A DNA stretch of 61,828 nt, taken from Pseudomonadota bacterium (GTDB taxonomy: Bacteria; Pseudomonadota; Gammaproteobacteria; Xanthomonadales; Rhodanobacteraceae). Below, one piece after another: positions 29,701 to 38,518 of this stretch. The stretch covers positions 1 through 61,828 of the forward strand of contig JAJYPJ010000010.1 of assembly GCA_021795435.1 (NCBI GenBank), in the 5' to 3' direction. The translations under genes and the position numbers were made by a program. Every line of letters begins with the position of its first letter. The stretch's first letter is position 1. The notes beneath the pieces were generated by a model. The model was given only the letters and a program-made list of their open reading frames with translations, searched no databases and was not told where the DNA came from.

Positions 29701-29727
29701 CTTAGTCTCAGCAATTGCGACTGTCAA
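29699..29727 (-). promoter_or_regulatory. Sigma70-type promoter of the division cluster (Pmra)
   Basis: A perfect -35 hexamer TTGACA (29727-29722, minus strand) is followed after exactly 17 bases by TAAGGT (29704-29699), a poor -10 matching 3 of 6 positions. Transcription would begin near 29692, giving a leader of about 30 bases. A perfect -35 with a weak -10 covered by the first MraZ repeat fits a repressible promoter. The sequence is seen; function is inferred. Confidence 0.65.
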
Positions 29728-29750
29728 CGGCTTTTTGCCTTGCAGATCAA

Positions 29751-29766
29751 TGACTAATGTGAGTCA
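29751..29766. promoter_or_regulatory. Short dyad upstream of the mraZ promoter
   Basis: TGACT (29751-29755) and AGTCA (29762-29766) form a dyad with a six-base centre, about 24 bases upstream of the mraZ -35. It could be a second regulator site, but the half-sites are only 5 bases and no known family is evident. The rest of 29767-29902, up to the RNase P RNA end, shows nothing recognisable. Confidence 0.2.
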
Positions 29767-29902
29767 CGCGGCGATTTAACGCAGGTTCTGAGAAGACCCG
29801 GCGATATCCATGAAATCATTGAATTTTTGGTCGCAACTTTCCGCCGACGTGCAGCCCGATCCCATCTCGGCGTACCTTGCATGGGCTGGACGGCGGACTA
29901 AC

Positions 29903-29917
29903 GGAAAGGAAAGGAAA

Positions 29918-29920
<3 letters not shown>
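29903..29920. repeat. GGAAA pentamer repeat at the rnpB 3' boundary
   Basis: Three tandem GGAAA units plus GGA (29903-29920). Read from the minus strand this gives TTTCC three times directly after the 3' arm of the RNase P RNA P1 helix, so it is the nearest thing to a U-rich terminator tail for rnpB. Confidence 0.6.
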
Positions 29921-30268
<348 letters not shown>

Positions 30269-30273
30269 CGCAC

Positions 30274-30279
30274 AGTGTA
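30274..30279 (-). promoter_or_regulatory. Putative -10 element of rnpB
   Basis: TACACT on the minus strand (30279-30274), 4 of 6 matches to the sigma70 -10, ends six to seven bases before the inferred rnpB 5' end. No convincing -35 is visible at the right distance, so the RNA may instead be processed from rsmI read-through. Confidence 0.4.
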
Positions 30280-30301
30280 GCTGCAGTTGCGGTCACGCGC
30301 C

Positions 30302-31150
30302 TTAGTCGGCCCGGTCGGGGTCAATGCCCGGAGCGTACAATGCTTTTCGCGGAGCGCCAGTGAACTCGGCCGCAACGCGGGCAGCGCGAGCTGGCGCGAG
30401 TTCGGCGCTGAGCAGCTGGTACAGGCGCTTGCCCGACGCAAGGACCTCCGCCTCGTTGGCCTCGTTACCCGCCACGAGAACGACAATTTCACCACGACTC
30501 TGGTCCGCATCCGTGCGTACGCGGGCGAGCAGCGTTCCAACGGTTCCGTCGAGTACCGTCTCGTGCAATTTCGTCAATTCACGGGCCAGCACTGCGGGGC
30601 GCTGAGCACCGAACGCCGCCTCCAGATCTTCGAGTAATTCCTTCAGTCGATGCGGCGCCTCGTAGAAAACCAGCGTGCGGGACTCTCCCGCGAGCGCTGC
30701 CAGGCGCGCGCGGCGCGCGCCGGGCTTGACTGGCAGAAATCCCTCAAAGACAAACCGCGCGATCGGCAAGCCGGAAACCGATAACGCTGCCATGAGCGCC
30801 GATGGTCCCGGCACCGGCGCAACACGCACCCCCGCCTCGCGGGCCATACGAACGAGCACGAAACCCGGGTCACTCAGCAAGGGCGTGCCTGCATCGGAGA
30901 CCAGTGCCAAATCTTCGCCGGCGAGGAGCCGCGTGACGAGTGACGGAGCGACCGATGATTCGTTGTGCTCGTGCAATGCCACGACGCGCGTGCGGATTCC
31001 GTAGTGCAACAACAGCTGTGCGGTGCGACGCGTATCCTCGGCCGCGATAAGCCCGACCCTGCCCAGCACTTCGCGGGCGCGAGCGGAAAGGTCGCCAAGG
31101 TGGCCAATCGGCGTAGCCACCACCCAGAGCGTGCCGACCGTGTTCGTCAT
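30302..31150 (-). CDS. rsmI: 16S rRNA (cytidine1402-2'-O)-methyltransferase RsmI
   Basis: Adds the 2'-O-methyl group to C1402, the nucleotide also modified by RsmH. 282 residues of the tetrapyrrole methylase fold: LWVVATPIGHLGDLSARA at the N-terminus, AEDTRRTAQLLLHYGI, LVSDAGTPLLSDPGFVLV for SAM binding, PVPGPSALMAALSVSGLP, and FYEAPHRLKELLEDL. The C-terminal ~50 residues are less conserved. It is divergent from lpoA across 78 bases, the usual arrangement in gammaproteobacteria, and rnpB lies downstream. Confidence 0.97.
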   Translation of the reverse strand: MTNTVGTLWVVATPIGHLGDLSARAREVLGRVGLIAAEDTRRTAQLLLHYGIRTRVVALHEHNESSVAPSLVTRLLAGEDLALVSDAGTPLLSDPGFVLVRMAREAGVRVAPVPGPSALMAALSVSGLPIARFVFEGFLPVKPGARRARLAALAGESRTLVFYEAPHRLKELLEDLEAAFGAQRPAVLARELTKLHETVLDGTVGTLLARVRTDADQSRGEIVVLVAGNEANEAEVLASGKRLYQLLSAELAPARAARVAAEFTGAPRKALYAPGIDPDRAD

Positions 31151-31191
31151 CGATAATCCTCCACGGACGGGGAGCGCCCGGCAGCATCCGC

Positions 31192-31197
31192 TATGAT
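31192..31197 (+). promoter_or_regulatory. Putative -10 element of lpoA
   Basis: TATGAT (31192-31197), 5 of 6 matches to the sigma70 consensus, lies 32 bases before the lpoA ATG in the rsmI/lpoA divergent gap. No good -35 is visible 16-18 bases upstream. Confidence 0.35.
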
Positions 31198-31228
31198 CGC
31201 AAAGCCATCTTCACCGTGCAGGCCCAAG

Positions 31229-33001
31229 ATGCGGAAATTGTCGTCGATCCTGCTGTTCGCCTTGGTGCTCCTACTGGGCGGTTGCGCCACCATGGGCGGC
31301 CCGACACCAGCTCAACAGGCTGCTGATGCCCAGGCCGAGGTGCTCTACCAGCGTGGCGATTACCTCGGCGCAGCCCGTACATGGGAGAGTTTGGCTGCAC
31401 CGGGTCAGCACGGCCCTCTGGCAAATCGTTACGCGCTGCGCGCTGCGGATGCGCGCCTACTCGCAGGGGAAGATGCCCGGGCGCGCAACGATCTGGCGCA
31501 GGTCGACTCGGGTCGATTAAGCGGCGTGAGTGCCGCGCGTTACAACCTGATCCAGGGCGAATTGGCTCTACCCACTGATCCGCAACGGGCGCTGGCGATC
31601 GCTGCCATGCTGCCGGACACGTTGCCCAAGAACCTGCAGTTGCGCGCAGCGCGATTGCAGGCTAACGCCGCTCGAACGCTTGGAGACCCATGGACTGAAG
31701 CACGCGCGCTGGCGCGAACGAATCCGCTTCTCAGTGGCACCGCTCGCCTGCGCAACGCACGAGAAGTCGACCATATCCTGGTCGGAATGGGTGTGCCGAG
31801 GCTCCAAAAGCGGGCGATGACACTTGCAGCCAACGATCCCTTCCTGCCCTGGGTCGGGCGCGCGTTGCAGCGCCTGGGTAGTTCGCTGCCAGCGGTGCTC
31901 CCAGCTCTGGTGAGCCCGGCAGGCACGCTCATAGGTCCTGGCCGCGGAGCAGTCGCCGAGGGCTTCCACGCCTACGGGCGAATTGCCTTGTTGCTGCCCT
32001 TGAGCGGCCCACTCAAGGCAGCTGGCGAAGCGGTCGCCGAAGGATTCTTCACCGCCTATTTCAACGGGCCGACCGGGCAGCCACGCCCCCACGTGCTCGT
32101 TTACGACACGCGCGGTACGTCCACGGGCGCACTGGAAGCCTACCAGCAAGCGCAAGCCGCAGGCGCCGATCTGATCGTCGGTCCGCTAGCGCGAGACGCC
32201 GTCGCGGCTCTGTTCGCCAATCATCCCACGCTGCCCCTGCTGGCGCTGAATCATCCCGGCGGCAGCATTGAGCCCCCGCCGGGCAGTGTCGAATTCGGCC
32301 TGATGCCCCAGAGCGATGGCATCCAGGTAGCGGCGCGCATGCGGGAGTTGGGGATTCGCCAAGCCATCGTATTCGATGCGGGCACCGACAACGAGCAGCG
32401 CGCGGCGCAAGCCTTCAAGGCACAGTTCGAGGGCAGCGGTGGCAAGGTACTGGCTGTCCAGACCCTTCCATCAGATTCGGTCAACTTCGGCAAGCAGATC
32501 GAGTCCGCAGCCACGGGCCTCGGTCCAGACGGTGCAATCTTCGTCGCAGTGGCTCCGGAGACGGCTCGGCTACTATTGCCGCAAATCCGCGTCGCCCGCT
32601 TAACGCAGCCCGTTTTCGCGACGACACAGGTGTATCCCGGATTTTCGAATCCGCTGGACCGGGATCTGGATGGCGTTCAATTTCCGGATGCTCCTTGGCT
32701 CTACGACGCGCAGCCCGGACTGCCGAGCCGTGCGTCACTGGCGCGCGATCTACCGGCTGCAGGCGGGCGCGGCGCACGCCTGTTCGCGTTCGGAATGGAT
32801 GCGGAGCTCTTGAGCCCCTATTTCGCCTGGTTGCAGCAGCACCCGAGCAGCTATGTGGCAGGTGCAACCGGGCAGTTGAGTGTCGATGCACGAAGCCATG
32901 TGCAACGGACGCCCATTTGGGTTCATTTTGTCCACGGCGTGGCGACACCCGTGACGGGGACCCTCGATACGGCGACAGTCCCCGCAAATTCCTCGTCTTG
33001 A
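31229..33001 (+). CDS. lpoA: Outer membrane lipoprotein LpoA, activator of PBP1A
   Basis: Outer membrane lipoprotein that reaches through the periplasm to stimulate PBP1A. 590 residues from ATG 31229: lipoprotein signal with lipobox LLGGC and acylated Cys19, an N-terminal TPR-like helical region (~25-240, DAQAEVLYQRGDYLGAARTW), and a C-terminal periplasmic-binding-protein fold from ~250 (RIALLLPLSGPLKAAGEAV, DLIVGPLARDAVAAL, ALNHP). The longer ORF adds a dozen residues before the signal peptide and is discounted. Its target PBP1A is at 41713-44241. In many relatives lpoA is followed by yraN and diaA; neither is here. Confidence 0.92.
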   Translation: MRKLSSILLFALVLLLGGCATMGGPTPAQQAADAQAEVLYQRGDYLGAARTWESLAAPGQHGPLANRYALRAADARLLAGEDARARNDLAQVDSGRLSGVSAARYNLIQGELALPTDPQRALAIAAMLPDTLPKNLQLRAARLQANAARTLGDPWTEARALARTNPLLSGTARLRNAREVDHILVGMGVPRLQKRAMTLAANDPFLPWVGRALQRLGSSLPAVLPALVSPAGTLIGPGRGAVAEGFHAYGRIALLLPLSGPLKAAGEAVAEGFFTAYFNGPTGQPRPHVLVYDTRGTSTGALEAYQQAQAAGADLIVGPLARDAVAALFANHPTLPLLALNHPGGSIEPPPGSVEFGLMPQSDGIQVAARMRELGIRQAIVFDAGTDNEQRAAQAFKAQFEGSGGKVLAVQTLPSDSVNFGKQIESAATGLGPDGAIFVAVAPETARLLLPQIRVARLTQPVFATTQVYPGFSNPLDRDLDGVQFPDAPWLYDAQPGLPSRASLARDLPAAGGRGARLFAFGMDAELLSPYFAWLQQHPSSYVAGATGQLSVDARSHVQRTPIWVHFVHGVATPVTGTLDTATVPANSSS

Positions 33002-33363
33002 ATCCGGTGCACAGTGCGCCACACCAAGACCGCGGTCGATTAACGCCACGTTCTCTGCGGGACCCGCTGCCTTAGGCCGCATGCCGTACCAAGCGTCTAC
33101 CGAGACTCAATGGGCTTCGTCACTTCGCTTGCAGCGTCGCACCTGTCGGTAATCTCGGGGTCGCGCGCACAATCCGCGCATCCGCGCAGAGGCAGCCGAC
33201 CATCCCCGCCGGGGGCCACGGCAAGGATCGAACGGCGCCTGCGGACGCTGATGCGGGGTTCGGTTACCGTCCGGCAGATCATTGCATCTTCCTTGCCCGA
33301 CCCCGCGCGAGTGCCCTAGGCTTCGGCCCTTGTGCGCGGCGCAACCGCGTCGGGGGATCTGCC
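33002..33363 (+). other. 362-base gap between lpoA and the nucleoside transporter
   Basis: No convincing gene. Short ORFs on both strands (for example 33097-33282 minus, 61 codons) lack ribosome sites and family features. The last ~70 bases form the transporter leader: a strong ribosome site (GGGGG, 33352-33356) could be masked by pairing of GTCGGG (33349-33354) with CCCGAC (33296-33301). No known riboswitch is recognised. Confidence 0.5.
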
Positions 33364-34689
33364 ATGGTCTTGGATCTAGTTGGCCGCATTGCGTTCGGCA
33401 TGTTTGGTCTAGGCATGCTGCTACTTGTTGCGGTGATGTTCTCCGGCAACCGACGTGCTATCGACTGGAAGCTGGTCGGGAGTGGCTTGTTCCTGCAGAT
33501 CGTTTTCGCGCTGATCGTACTGAAGGTTCCCTTCGGCAAGTTGGTCTTTGACGCATTGGCTGCCGGCTTCGTCAAGTTGATGAGCTACGTCAGTGCAGGC
33601 ACGACGTTTGTCTTCGGCAATCTGGCCAACGCTTCCAATCCCAACATCGGGTACGTGTTCGCCCTGCAGGTGTTGCCAACGATCGTCTTTTTCGCGGCAC
33701 TGACGGGCGTCCTCTACCACCTCGGCATCATGCAGCGTGTGGTGCGCGGCATGGCCTGGGTGATCACTAAGGTCATGCGCGTCTCTGGCGCTGAAACGAC
33801 CAGCGTATGCGCCAGCGTATTCATCGGCCAGACCGAGGCGCCGCTGACGGTCAAGCCGTATATCGAACGCATGACGGAGGCGGAGCTGATGACCGTCATG
33901 ATCGGTGGGATGGCGCATATTGCGGGCTCGGTCATGGCCGCCTACGTCGGACTGCTGGGCCACGGCGACCCGGCACAAATGGAGTTTTACGCCAAGCACT
34001 TCCTGACTGCGTCAATCATGGCCGCTCCGGCCACGCTGATGATTGCCAAGGTCCTGATTCCGGAAACCCAGGAGCCGTTGACGCGCGGGACGGTCAAGAT
34101 GGAGGTCGAACGCACGACCTCCAATGTAATCGATGCTGCAGCCAACGGCGCTGGCGATGGCTTGAAATTGGCATTGAACGTGGGCGCCATGCTGTTGGCG
34201 TTCATCGCGCTCATCGCGCTCCTCAACGCGCCGATTGAATGGCTGGGTACGCATGCGTGGGGACCAAGCGCCTCGAGCTCGCTCAACTCTTGGATCTCGC
34301 ATGCGTTGGGCCGCAACATCCAGCTCAGCATGCAAACAATCTTTGGCTGGGTTCTGGCGCCCGTGGCGTGGCTGATCGGCGTGCCTTGGCATGACGCCCC
34401 GCTGGTTGGGAGCTTTATCGGCGAGAAGGTTGTGATTAACGAGTTCGTTGCCTACACCGATATGTCGCGACACCTTGGCCAGATGTTGCCGCAAAGCCGA
34501 CTGATCGCCACCTACGCGCTATGCGGTTTCGCCAACTTCTCGTCCATCGCCATACAGATTGGCGGGATTGGTGGCATCGCCCCCAGCCGCCGCGGGGATC
34601 TCGCGCGACTCGGCCTTCGAGCCGTGCTGGGCGGCTCGCTCGCCACCTTCATGACTGCCACGATTGCTGGCGTCATTACCCGCCTCTGA
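33364..34689 (+). CDS. Concentrative nucleoside transporter (CNT/NupC family)
   Basis: Proton- or sodium-coupled nucleoside importer of the inner membrane. 441 residues, about ten membrane segments. Family features: N-terminal Nucleos_tra2_N region (IDWKLVGSGLFLQIVFALIV), a gate region with YHLGIMQRVVRGMAWV, the hallmark VFIGQTEAPLTVKPYI near 155-170, MIGGMAHIAGSVMAAYV and the C-terminal NEFVAYTDM and CGFANFSSIAIQIGGIG segments. ATG 33364 has a strong GGGGGA ribosome site 8 bases upstream. The ribokinase-like gene starts 6 bases after the stop, so the pair is likely an operon for taking up and using nucleosides. Confidence 0.95.
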   Translation: MVLDLVGRIAFGMFGLGMLLLVAVMFSGNRRAIDWKLVGSGLFLQIVFALIVLKVPFGKLVFDALAAGFVKLMSYVSAGTTFVFGNLANASNPNIGYVFALQVLPTIVFFAALTGVLYHLGIMQRVVRGMAWVITKVMRVSGAETTSVCASVFIGQTEAPLTVKPYIERMTEAELMTVMIGGMAHIAGSVMAAYVGLLGHGDPAQMEFYAKHFLTASIMAAPATLMIAKVLIPETQEPLTRGTVKMEVERTTSNVIDAAANGAGDGLKLALNVGAMLLAFIALIALLNAPIEWLGTHAWGPSASSSLNSWISHALGRNIQLSMQTIFGWVLAPVAWLIGVPWHDAPLVGSFIGEKVVINEFVAYTDMSRHLGQMLPQSRLIATYALCGFANFSSIAIQIGGIGGIAPSRRGDLARLGLRAVLGGSLATFMTATIAGVITRL

Positions 34690-34695
34690 TCGGTC

Positions 34696-35691
34696 ATGAA
34701 CGAAGGACGCGTCGTCGTTGTAGGCAGCTACAATCGCGATTTCATGTGGCACGGGCTGCGATTGCCAGCTGTCGGCGAGACGGTCGCCGCTGAGACATTC
34801 CTCGTCGGACATGGTGGCAAGGGGAGCAACCAAGCCGTGGCCTGTGCCCGCCAAGGAGTAAGCACTTGCCTGATTGCGGCTATAGGCTCGGACGCCATGG
34901 GGGACGAGGCCATCGCCATGGCCCGCGACGAACGAATTGATGCACGTTGGCAAGTTGTGCAGGGCGTCGCTACCGGAAGCGCCTGCGTACTCGTCGACTC
35001 GCTTGGCCGAAACCAGATCGTGGTCCACGCCGGAGCCAACAGCCGCCTCGACGTCGCTCATGTACGAGCCCAATCCGATGTCTTTGAACTTGCACGCGTC
35101 ATGCTCATGCAGCTCGAGACAGCGATGCCTCCCCTGCGGAGCGCGCTGGAGCTCGCAAAATCCAATGGCGCGCTTTGCATTGTCAATCCAGCGCCCGTTC
35201 GGGGGGATGTGGATCCCATGCTGGTCAACGCCTGTGACTTGCTGGTCCCCAACGAGACCGAATTCTTGATGATGCTTCGTCAGGCTGGCTGCGATGCCCC
35301 GCCTGCGCGCCTCGCGAGCATCCAGGATGCGGACCTTGCCAACCTTACCGCCTACCTATCGGCACCAAGCGTCGCCGTGACGCTCGGCGAGCACGGCGTA
35401 TTCGTCGCACATCGCAGTGGACCGCGACTTCACGACACGTGCAAGTACTACCGGCTTTCGGTGCCTGCGGTACGAGTGATCGATACCACCGGCGCCGGCG
35501 ACGTCTTCTGTGGTTCGCTAGCGGCGACGATGGCGATGCGCCCGGAAAACCCCCTAAGCGAAGCTGCCCATCTGGCGCTTCATAGTGCTTCGCTCAGTAC
35601 CGAGCGACCAGGAGCGGGGCTCTCAGCGCCGACGCGCGCTCAAGTCTTCCAGCGCTTCCCCACGCTCGCGCAGGAAGCCGGCGGTGCTTGA
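34696..35691 (+). CDS. Ribokinase-like PfkB family carbohydrate kinase
   Basis: ATP-dependent sugar kinase, most like ribokinase. 331 residues: VVVVGSYNRDFMWHG at the N-terminus, the first PfkB signature GGKGSNQAVACARQG starting at 40, NPAPVR and PNETEF as in ribokinases, and the second PfkB signature VIDTTGAGDVFCGSLAA with the catalytic Asp of the GAGD anion hole. It lies 6 bases downstream of a nucleoside transporter. Ribose released from nucleosides by the hydrolase at 46914 would be its logical substrate, but nucleoside or deoxyribose kinase activity cannot be excluded. The C-terminal ~20 residues are low in conservation. Confidence 0.85.
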   Translation: MNEGRVVVVGSYNRDFMWHGLRLPAVGETVAAETFLVGHGGKGSNQAVACARQGVSTCLIAAIGSDAMGDEAIAMARDERIDARWQVVQGVATGSACVLVDSLGRNQIVVHAGANSRLDVAHVRAQSDVFELARVMLMQLETAMPPLRSALELAKSNGALCIVNPAPVRGDVDPMLVNACDLLVPNETEFLMMLRQAGCDAPPARLASIQDADLANLTAYLSAPSVAVTLGEHGVFVAHRSGPRLHDTCKYYRLSVPAVRVIDTTGAGDVFCGSLAATMAMRPENPLSEAAHLALHSASLSTERPGAGLSAPTRAQVFQRFPTLAQEAGGA

Positions 35692-35774
35692 CCACCCTTC
35701 GCGGCGTCTCCGATTCGGCGCGCAGTTGCAGACTGGCCTCAATTTATATTAGGCTTGGCTTATTAACATAACCC

Positions 35775-35948
35775 CACGCATCTGCCGCAAGCCAGCGCGG
35801 GGCGCGGGCTTGCGGGTTGGGTACGGCGCATCGCGACCATGCAGCATTCCGGTCGCGCGGCGAACCGAGGGTCACCGACCTGGCCGAATCAGCGATCGCG
35901 CAACGCCAACTGATTCCCTCACTGCCCGACCCGTGTCGGGCATTTTTT
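35775..35948 (+). ncRNA. Candidate small RNA with intrinsic terminator
   Basis: An inferred transcript of roughly 170 nucleotides; the 5' end is approximate. Downstream of an AT-rich block (35739-35773) come three hairpins: CCGCAAGCC (35785-35793) with GGCTTGCGG (35807-35815), which also has an inner GCGC/GCGC stem; CGCGACC (35832-35838) with GGTCGCG (35851-35857); and GGTC (35870-35873) with GACC (35877-35880). A single-stranded stretch then leads to the terminator stem at 35923-35942 and six U. A possible promoter is TTGCAG (35726-35731) with TATTAG (35747-35752) at a short 15-base spacing. It could alternatively be a structured 3' UTR of the ribokinase message or a diverged known RNA such as 6S. 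Confidence 0.45.
35923..35948 (+). terminator. Rho-independent terminator
   Basis: TGCCCGAC (35923-35930), loop CCGT, GTCGGGCA (35935-35942), then TTTTTT (35943-35948). A perfect 8-bp GC-rich stem with a U-run on the plus strand only. It lies 231 bases after the ribokinase stop, too far for a simple operon end, which suggests a separate transcript. Confidence 0.9.
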
Positions 35949-36177
35949 CGATCGTCCTGAAACGAGGGGTCCGAAGGCCGATCCACCTTTCCGGCGCAAC
36001 ATCGGGCCCGCATGGAATGATCATGTGCCCTGAATCCCGCGCGTGCACGGCGGCGCGCAGGCAAGTGCGGATAGTCGCATCCGGGTCATGCGCGGTCCGC
36101 CTGCACGCGGCACCCGCAATCCCCGCCACACCAACGTGGCGAAAACGCCCTAAATCTTCTGCCTTCCGAGGCGTGAA

Positions 36178-36195
36178 GGGCGGCATACGCCGCCC
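36178..36195 (-). terminator. Hairpin downstream of pilQ
   Basis: GGGCGGC (36178-36184), loop ATAC, GCCGCCC (36189-36195): a perfect 7-bp stem 33 bases past the pilQ stop. No U-run follows on the minus strand, so it may be a processing-stable end rather than a strong terminator. Confidence 0.45.
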
Positions 36196-36228
36196 CTCGC
36201 ATTAAGAGAAGCCGAGGACGCCCGCGCG

Positions 36229-38496
36229 CTATTTCAGGCTTTCATTGAGAATCCGGGGCGTGACGAAGATCAGCAGCTCAGCCTTGGTATTGTTCCGGTT
36301 GGTATTGCGGAACAACAGCCCCAAGCCGGGAATATCGCCAAGGATCGGCACCTTCTGCTCCGTCATGCCCTTCGTGACTTCGTAGATGCCGCCCAAAACA
36401 ACGGTCTGCCCATTGTCGACCAGCACCCCAGTCTGGATCTGCCGCGTGTCGATCTGCGGCACCTGGCCACCACCGGGATTATTGATAAACCCGGCCAATG
36501 CATCCTTCTTGACGTCCAACGCCAAGTAAACCCGGCCGTCAGCCGTGATGGTCGGTGTGACTTTCAGCTCAAGAACGGCATCCTTGAATTGCACCGTCGC
36601 GGTCCCAGCCCCGAGACCGCCTGCGCCGCCAGGCGCATTCTGATAAGTGACGTAGCCGATCTCCGTGCCCTGCTTGATGATCGCAGGCTGTTGGTTGGCC
36701 GTAATCACGCGCGGGCTGGAGATCGTTTCACTCTTGCCTTCCGTCTGAGCTGCGGAGAGCTCAAGGTCAAGCAGGTAGTTGGAACCGAGAATCGCCAACC
36801 CAAAACTGCCCGCGGGATTGGTCGCCGGAAGATTGACGTTCAAACCACCCGGGAAGGTGATCGCCGGAGGCAACGTCGGTTGCGGTGCCGTGCCACCCGT
36901 CTGCGTCGCATACTGCTGGTTGAGATTGTTTTGCGCAATGACTTGGTTCTGGGCATTGATGCTGTTGATCAGCGATGTGGTATCGGCGATCGTCGCGCCG
37001 GTCGATACCAGTTGCCCACTGGGATTGGTGAAGAAACCACTGGCACCGAACTTTGCTCCAAGTTCACGTGTGAAGTTGTCGGTGGCAATGACGATGCGCG
37101 ACTCGATCAGGACCTGTTTGACGGGCTTGTCGAGCTGCGCCACCAGGGCCCGGATCTGCCGGATCTTTTCCGGAATATCGCTGACGATCAACGTATTCGT
37201 CCGATCGTCAAAGGTGACGCTGCCGCGCGGGGACAGGAAGCCGCGACTGACGTTGCTGCTGGTGCCGCCAGCAGCAGTGTTCTGAAGGCTCTTCTGGGTC
37301 AGCAGCTGGGCTATCGTGGATGCCTTGCCGTAACTGATGGGGATGAAGTCGGTGACGAGCGGCGCGGCCTCTTCGGCACGGAGACGGGTCTCGGCCCTGG
37401 CTTGCTCGTAGGCAGCAAGCTCCGTTTGCGGCGCCACCCAAATCACGTTCCCGTCGCGCTGCATGCCGAGACTCTTGGCCCGCATGATGACGGCGAGCGC
37501 CTGGTCCCAAGGGACGTTCACCAGGCGTAGCGTGATGCTACCGCCGACGCTGTCGGAAGCCACGATATTCAGGTTCGACACATCCGCGATGAGCTGAAGC
37601 GCCGACCGGGTGGGAATATCCTGGAAATTGAAGGTGACCCGCGAACCCGTGTACTTGGGCCCGGTCATACCGTTGCCGATCACCCCGGTAGCCTTTTGTT
37701 CGCTTTTGGGTGCGATCTCGACAACATACTCGTTGCCGCTCTGGTAGGCCGATGGCTCGAACGACCCCCGTGCGGCAATCTCCATGCGGGCTCCGCTGCC
37801 CTGTGGCCGCGTGGTGACGCTGGTCACTGGCGTGGCGAAATCATTCACGTCCAAGCGTTGCGCGAGCTTGGGTGGCAATGCCGCATTGGCAAAGTCCACG
37901 TCCACGTGATCACCGGAGCGGTGCATATCGATGTTCGCGCCACTACCACTCAAGTGGACGATCACCTGTCCCGCACCCGTCCGATTGCGCTTGAAATCGA
38001 TACTGGAGATCGAGATCGAGCTCGTGCTTGGCAGCATCTTGCTCGGATTCCCGGACGGCCCAGCACCGACGGTGCCGCCGTTGCCGCTACCGATCGCCAC
38101 GATGAGCTGGTCGCCCTCGACGCGCGTCGTGTAGTTGGCCGCCTGGAACAGATCCACGACAACCCGCGTTCGCCCGCCAGCGGACACCGCAGTGACACTG
38201 GAGGTCGCTCCGCTGCCCACTTCAAGCCGGGGCTTCGGCACATCGAGCGACGTCGCGTCGAAATCGACCGCGATGCGTGCAGGATCGGTCGTCGTGAACA
38301 CCTTGGGCTGCGGTGGCGCGCCGTCGAACGTCAGGGTGAGATCGACCTTCCCCCCGGGAAGAGCCTGGTAGCTCATGTTCTTGAGGGTCGTGGCCATCGC
38401 CCCCAACGGCAGGAACGCCAGCAGCAACACGGCCAGAATCATGGCCACGCGAGTGCGCCAGGCGCGGGCAGTCTTGCGAGTGGCTTGCATCATCAT
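36229..38496 (-). CDS. pilQ: Type IV pilus secretin PilQ
   Basis: Outer membrane secretin through which type IV pili extrude. About 755 residues: signal peptide (MQATRKTARAW then VAMILAVLLLAFLPLGAMA), two AMIN domains (~40-130 and ~165-265) that bind peptidoglycan, a secretin/TonB N-terminal domain (~300-350, NFQDIPTRSALQLIADVSNL), an N1-type secretin_N domain, and the secretin core ending GDIPGLGLLFRNTNRNNTKAELLIFVTPRIL. Three ATGs at 38496-38490 follow a GAGG site; a GTG at 38511 overlaps that site and is less likely. Last gene of pilMNOPQ. Confidence 0.96.
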   Translation of the reverse strand: MMMQATRKTARAWRTRVAMILAVLLLAFLPLGAMATTLKNMSYQALPGGKVDLTLTFDGAPPQPKVFTTTDPARIAVDFDATSLDVPKPRLEVGSGATSSVTAVSAGGRTRVVVDLFQAANYTTRVEGDQLIVAIGSGNGGTVGAGPSGNPSKMLPSTSSISISSIDFKRNRTGAGQVIVHLSGSGANIDMHRSGDHVDVDFANAALPPKLAQRLDVNDFATPVTSVTTRPQGSGARMEIAARGSFEPSAYQSGNEYVVEIAPKSEQKATGVIGNGMTGPKYTGSRVTFNFQDIPTRSALQLIADVSNLNIVASDSVGGSITLRLVNVPWDQALAVIMRAKSLGMQRDGNVIWVAPQTELAAYEQARAETRLRAEEAAPLVTDFIPISYGKASTIAQLLTQKSLQNTAAGGTSSNVSRGFLSPRGSVTFDDRTNTLIVSDIPEKIRQIRALVAQLDKPVKQVLIESRIVIATDNFTRELGAKFGASGFFTNPSGQLVSTGATIADTTSLINSINAQNQVIAQNNLNQQYATQTGGTAPQPTLPPAITFPGGLNVNLPATNPAGSFGLAILGSNYLLDLELSAAQTEGKSETISSPRVITANQQPAIIKQGTEIGYVTYQNAPGGAGGLGAGTATVQFKDAVLELKVTPTITADGRVYLALDVKKDALAGFINNPGGGQVPQIDTRQIQTGVLVDNGQTVVLGGIYEVTKGMTEQKVPILGDIPGLGLLFRNTNRNNTKAELLIFVTPRILNESLK

Positions 38497-38518
38497 GTAC
38501 CTCACCCCCACAGGGTCC

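Larger units (their letters stand above)
35692..36228. other. 537-base gene-free region between ribokinase and pilQ
   Basis: Longest non-coding stretch of the window. 35739-35773 is AT-rich and promoter-like; 35785-35880 holds three consecutive stable hairpins; 35923-35948 is a textbook plus-strand intrinsic terminator; 36178-36195 is a hairpin downstream of pilQ. 35949-36177 shows nothing recognisable. ORFs here (for example 35810-36205) run straight through the terminator and lack family features. Confidence 0.6.

Noticed and set aside
33097-33282. Short minus-strand ORF of 61 codons in the lpoA-transporter gap
   Set aside because: Arg-rich composition typical of random GC-rich frames, no ribosome site, no family motif.
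35810-36205. Plus-strand ORF of 131 codons in the gene-free region
   Set aside because: Runs through a strong intrinsic terminator and shows no recognisable protein features; a non-coding RNA fits better.
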